NCBI GenBank assembly: GCA_025716855.1
Contig: JAIXMQ010000001.1
Coordinates: 771,501-835,500, forward strand
From: Pilaira anomala
Taxonomy: Eukaryota; Mucoromycota; Mucoromycetes; Mucorales; Mucoraceae
Direction of reading: 5' to 3'
Length of the DNA stretch: 64,000 nt
Shown here: in pieces, positions 60,959-64,000 of the stretch
Numbering within the stretch: the stretch's first letter is position 1
Layout: every line of letters starts with the position of its first letter
Position numbers and translations under genes: made by a program
The notes under the pieces: generated by a model
Told to the model about the DNA's origin: nothing
Database searches by the model: none
The model's input: the letters and a program-made list of their open reading frames with translations, nothing else

Positions 60959-62666
60959 ATGCAACACAATGCCATTCAAATAAGAAAACGACCTAATGAA
61001 TCAGACTCTATTTCTAAACACATAAAGTAACTCTTTTTCAAAAGCCCCTTTTCAATAGATTATATTAATACGGCCGTTATTTTCAATAGAAAAAAGAGAC
61101 CTACAGATCGTAATGTACCACCAAAGGTAGTTAATTAAAAAGTTGAATGAGTTCCCCCTTTTTTTTTTCATATCTAAAAAGGTACAATAGATTGAAGCAT
61201 ACGTCCCAGAGTCAAAACTTTATACAGAACTTTGTGAATTTGAAAAGAATTTGGACGTTTCAATAATGAGAAAAAGATTAGACATACAAGAAGCTCTTGG
61301 AAAGCCAACAAAGGTACGCCGTACTATGCGTATCTTTGTATCAAACACAGCGGCGGATCAAACCTCTCAACTCGACGATACAAATAACTTTGACTTGAAT
61401 AACGAAAACGCGCCTTCATGGACACTTAAAATTGAAGGAAGATTATTAGACGTAAAGTCCCAAGTAAAAAAAAAAAAAAGAACAAATGAATAATTTTTAT
61501 TTATCTATCCTCTTTAATTCTAGCCATTGATTCCTACTAAAAAAGCACAACCTATTCAAAAGTTCACATCATTTTTCAAATCTATTATTGTCGAACTGGA
61601 TCGTGACCCAGATATGTTTCCAGAAGGAAATATTACAGAAGTAAGGATAACTTTTTTTTTTTGAAATAGAAATCGAATTTAATATTTAATCATATTTTAA
61701 AGTGGCACAAACAAGCTTCTTCTTCAGATTCTGATGGTATTGAATTAAAACGTAAAGGCGATGTGAATGTCAATGCAAGAATTATATTGGTCCCTGATTT
61801 CAATCCTCAAAAATATAAAGTTGGATCTGCTTTAGCCGGATTAATTAACTTGAAATTAGCAACCAAACCTCATATTGTTACGGAAGTTTGGAATTACATC
61901 AAGGTAAAAAATAATAATAATAATAATAACATAATCAATTCAATGGGGGAGGTCAAACTAATATAAAAAGTAGGAAAAGCGTTTACAAGATGAAGAGGAT
62001 AAAAGAATGATCAAATGCGACGAAAAACTATCTCAATTATTCGACGCGGAACAAATCCATTTTTCTCAATTACCCGAATTAATCAACCTTCACCTTTCTA
62101 GACCTGATCCCATTGTTTTGGAATATACAATTCGTGTAGATAAACAATTCAATCAATCTGCAAAAGCATACGATATGGATGTAGAACTCGATAGCGTTGT
62201 ACGTCAAAAAATGATGAATGTCGTAGCCTCTAGTCAATCACAAAAAGATATTATGGCTCTGGACGATAAAATTGTACAGTGTGTTCAAAGTATTAATAAC
62301 TCAAAGATTAAACGAGATTTTTTGATGCAATTCTCTCGAAATCCAATCGAGTTTATTAACAAATGGATCACAAGTCAAGCAAGGGATTTAGAGGTAAGAT
62401 CGATATCGTTTCAAAAAAATAGTATGTCATCCTATTGATCTATGTGTTTTATATTAGGCGATATTAGGTGAGACTAAGGTCAATTTGGAGGATGTACGCC
62501 AAACTGATTTTTATAAACAACCTTGGGTAAAAGAAGCCGTATTCCATTATTTAACATCAAAGGTAAATAAGTAAATCATGCCATAAAAGGTTTATAAATT
62601 AACCCAAATGTTTTTATTTAGACTCAACAAAGAATGCAGGAACTTTTGGCTACACAACGACAATAA
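60959..62666 (+). CDS. SNF12: SWI/SNF subunit with SWIB domain (SMARCD/Snf12)
   Basis: Eight exons (60959-61026, 61090-61126, 61191-61463, 61524-61640, 61703-61903, 61974-62393, 62458-62562, 62622-62666) join in frame to 421 residues. The N-terminus has 'IEAYVPESKLYTELCEFEKN' and 'RRTMRIFVSNT', typical of BAF60. 'PSWTLKIEGRLLD' and 'FTSFFKSIIVELD' form the conserved core. The SWIB fold spans about residues 200-280 ('YKVGSALAGLINLKLATKPH', 'EVWNYIK', 'QLFDAEQIHFSQLPELINLH'). C-terminal coiled segments ('IVQCVQSINNSKIKRDFLM') complete the family layout. BAF60/Snf12/Rsc6 subunits link the remodeller to transcription factors. The SWI/SNF versus RSC assignment is not decidable here. Confidence 0.93.
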
Positions 62667-62802
62667 TGAACAAAATTATTTGAATTATTAAAATAAATCA
62701 AGTTTAGTTAACAATTCTGCAAGTTCCAATCTATTTTGGACGATATGTCTTTATCAGCGTGTGTATCATACAGATCGTATCGCTATTTTTTTTTTTTTTT
62801 TT

Positions 62803-63123
62803 TTATTGAATAGCGAGTATGTTTTCGTTAATATCAAATCGAACCTTTTTCTTTTCTGATTCGCTTTGACTTGATAGAGATAACTCATTATTATCTGGAT
62901 CGTGTTCGTGTTTTACATGCTCTTGTAGCTCTCTAATATCATCAGTGTGAAACCAACAGCTTGAACATCCAAAGTATAGTGTGTCCCGTTCCTCATTAAT
63001 TGAATACGCATATGTATACTCTGTGCTTTTGAGCCGATTAATTCCTCTAGGTCGCTTTGGCAAAAAAAAAAAAACGATTATGAAAATTCCGGATATGATC
63101 CACAGTGGTTGGACCTTTATCAT
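62803..63123 (-). CDS. Small membrane ORF with C2H2-like motif (hypothetical)
   Basis: A single frame of 106 residues from an ATG at 63123. One N-terminal hydrophobic helix (about 8-21) is followed by a Pro/Arg-rich turn and a 'YFGCSSCWFHTDD' ... 'HVKHEH' pattern, a C-x2-C ... H-x3-H arrangement like a zinc finger. The tail is Ser/Glu-rich with KKKVRFD. No family is recognised. It is convergent with the SWIB gene, 136 bases between stops. The T-tract coding for the helix may hide an intron. Confidence 0.45.
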   Translation of the reverse strand: MIKVQPLWIISGIFIIVFFFLPKRPRGINRLKSTEYTYAYSINEERDTLYFGCSSCWFHTDDIRELQEHVKHEHDPDNNELSLSSQSESEKKKVRFDINENILAIQ

Positions 63124-64000
63124 ACAAGTTTTTACACAAGTAGCAAGGATACGTTATATGAATACGTTCTATTTTGGAATGATGCAAACTCATACGAATT
63201 AACTAAAGAAAACTCAAATACAAAGTATAGTAGTCAGTTCAAACATATGTTTATAATTTTTTATGTAACAGAATTTGTTACTTTATGTTTTGTACGAAAT
63301 TTTGTATTCATTTATTTAGCTGGATTCTTTGACTTGATGTACTCTTTGTATCCAGAAATTCAATTATTGTTCTTAGCTTAAGTTTTTATGGGACTTTGAA
63401 CGCTAAAAAAGAAAAAAAAATATCTGTAATGTTTTTACTTTATTATTTTGCGATTTTATTTTTTATTTTGACTAAAAATTCCATATGTAATCTCGTTTGT
63501 TTAGGCGTTTTCTTGTACCCACTTTGTTTTCATTCACCTTGGAATTTTTGAGTAAAAGCTTGAGGTGTACATCTTGAATATGATCCCTTTGTTGTGTTCG
63601 AATATATTAAATTATCAACAAAGTTTCGAATCATTTAGAGTTTTTTTTTTTTAAAACAAATCTTTCATTTCTGACAGCTTAAAAAAAAAAAAATAACCAT
63701 ATAGAGTGTCCCGATAACAATTATTAATTTATAGTGTATTTTATTCTATGTAACCCTAATAGCCTACATATATAACTAATTAGTTCTAGTTATACATTTA
63801 CATTGCTTCACTTCAAAATAATAATTATGAATGTCGTAAAAGATGTATCGCTTGATTTTAAAGATTGATTTTTATCGCCGATACTGTATTTGGAAAAAAA
63901 AAAAAAAAAGATCAACATATACAATGATACCAAAGATACTTATTGTACCTCTCTATAATAATCGTCATGCTTATATGATGCGTCGGTTAAAAATGAACAA
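63124..64000. other. Window edge; uncertain coding-like frame, otherwise nothing
   Basis: A plus-strand frame up to the stop at 63379-63381 reads 'DLYHTSFYTSSKDTLYEYVL' and then two hydrophobic segments, with protein-like composition, but has no in-frame ATG or clear acceptor at its start. It overlaps the start of the minus-strand ORF. From 63382 to the end only AT-rich sequence is seen. Confidence 0.4.

Overview
The window looks like nuclear DNA of a Mucorales-type (early-diverging, Mucoromycota) fungus. The evidence is a very AT-rich background full of A/T homopolymers, short GT-AG introns, C/T-rich leaders, a CotH-family surface protein, a PCL-type cyclin, a type II PI 4-kinase, and the relic of an IS1595/Merlin-type transposase. 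No species call is possible from sequence alone. About 20 protein-coding genes can be modelled; nearly all have introns of about 45-180 nt, and the exon joins given here were checked by reading frame. No tRNA, rRNA or CRISPR array was seen.

Layout. 1.5-5 kb: a secreted, probably GPI-anchored CotH-like protein convergent with an Asn/Pro-repeat single-pass membrane protein. 7.2-13.2 kb: an OPT oligopeptide transporter, a PCL-type cyclin and an AONS-like (BioF-type) aminotransferase. 15-17.5 kb: a small coiled-coil gene and decayed coding sequence. 18.4-28.3 kb is the compact block: PI4K type II (LSB6), kaptin (KPTN), EMC10, XRCC4 with an SQ/TQ repeat tail, ribosomal protein L5 and a small charged coiled-coil protein, packed tail-to-tail or head-to-head. 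28.3-40.5 kb is gene-poor: one three-repeat Myb protein, a frameshifted Merlin/IS1595 transposase and a short inverted-repeat element. 40.5-48.9 kb: a LONRF-like RING/LON protein, an O-fucosyltransferase-like type II membrane protein, an FYRN/FYRC (TBRG1-like) protein and the first of two solenoid-repeat proteins. 49.7-58 kb: the second solenoid-repeat protein, a Dma1-like FHA-RING E3 ligase and methylenetetrahydrofolate reductase. 58-64 kb: a 171-bp MITE with perfect TAA target duplications, a repeat cluster, a Yip1-type Golgi protein, a SWI/SNF SWIB subunit (Snf12/SMARCD) and a small zinc-finger-like membrane ORF.

The genes are mostly unrelated housekeeping or regulatory functions, not one pathway. 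The unusual items are: the neighbouring pair of solenoid-repeat proteins (one membrane-anchored, one with PPxY motifs and micro-exons); repeated use of 3' splice sites directly preceded by a pure A-tract (up to A65); a kaptin homologue, implying a KICSTOR-type nutrient-sensing module; and an XRCC4 tail made of tandem TQ units. No operon-like new system was found.
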